A stretch of DNA of 6,676 nucleotides from an uncultured Bacteroidales bacterium. GTDB taxonomy: Bacteria > Bacteroidota > Bacteroidia > Bacteroidales > UBA3663. The notes below the pieces were generated by a model. It saw only the letters and a program-made list of their open reading frames with translations. It searched no databases and had not been told where the DNA came from. The stretch spans positions 1 to 6,676 of the forward strand of contig CAJOOX010000125.1 of NCBI GenBank assembly GCA_905236195.1. Direction: 5' to 3'. A program made the translations under genes and the position numbers. Below, one piece after another: positions 6,676-6,676 of the stretch. The stretch's first letter is position 1, and every line of letters begins with the position of its first letter.

Positions 6676-6676
6676 A

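Overview
The window looks like chromosomal DNA from a member of the Bacteroidota, most likely Bacteroidales (Prevotella, Bacteroides or a relative). This rests on the protein types, on translation starts with A-rich leaders and no Shine-Dalgarno motif, and on Bacteroidota-style sequence signatures in DsbD, MazG and the M13 peptidase. The base composition is mixed, and the codon use largely avoids TTA, CTA and TCA. No mobile element, CRISPR array, tRNA or rRNA is visible.

Layout: (1) bases 2-1645 (+) hold the 3' part of a gene for a large, probably exported protein, with an N-terminal region of unknown fold, a middle Ig-like segment and a C-terminal concanavalin/laminin-G-like region. It resembles proteins found near glycan (pectin) utilisation genes. 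(2) After only 13 bases comes a full-length dsbD at 1659-3626, a membrane electron carrier with all six expected redox cysteines. (3) mazG at 3614-4441 overlaps the end of dsbD by 13 bases. (4) A 71-base gap with a stem-loop precedes (5) an M13 (neprilysin/PepO-like) metallopeptidase lipoprotein at 4513-6543. (6) A near-perfect 36-base hairpin at 6563-6598 separates it from (7) the last 19 codons of a gene on the opposite strand, tentatively glyA.

The first three genes are packed tightly enough to be one transcript. The exported protein and DsbD may be linked through the extracytoplasmic thiol-redox state. MazG is a cytoplasmic nucleotide house-cleaning enzyme and probably only shares the transcript. 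The peptidase is likely its own unit and ends at a terminator shared with the convergent gene.

I found no convincing new biological system. The more unusual points are the poorly characterised first protein, a 16-residue insertion in MazG with a small tandem duplication beside it, a Ser/Glu-rich linker in DsbD, and a terminator-like hairpin whose U-tract lies on the strand opposite to the genes.
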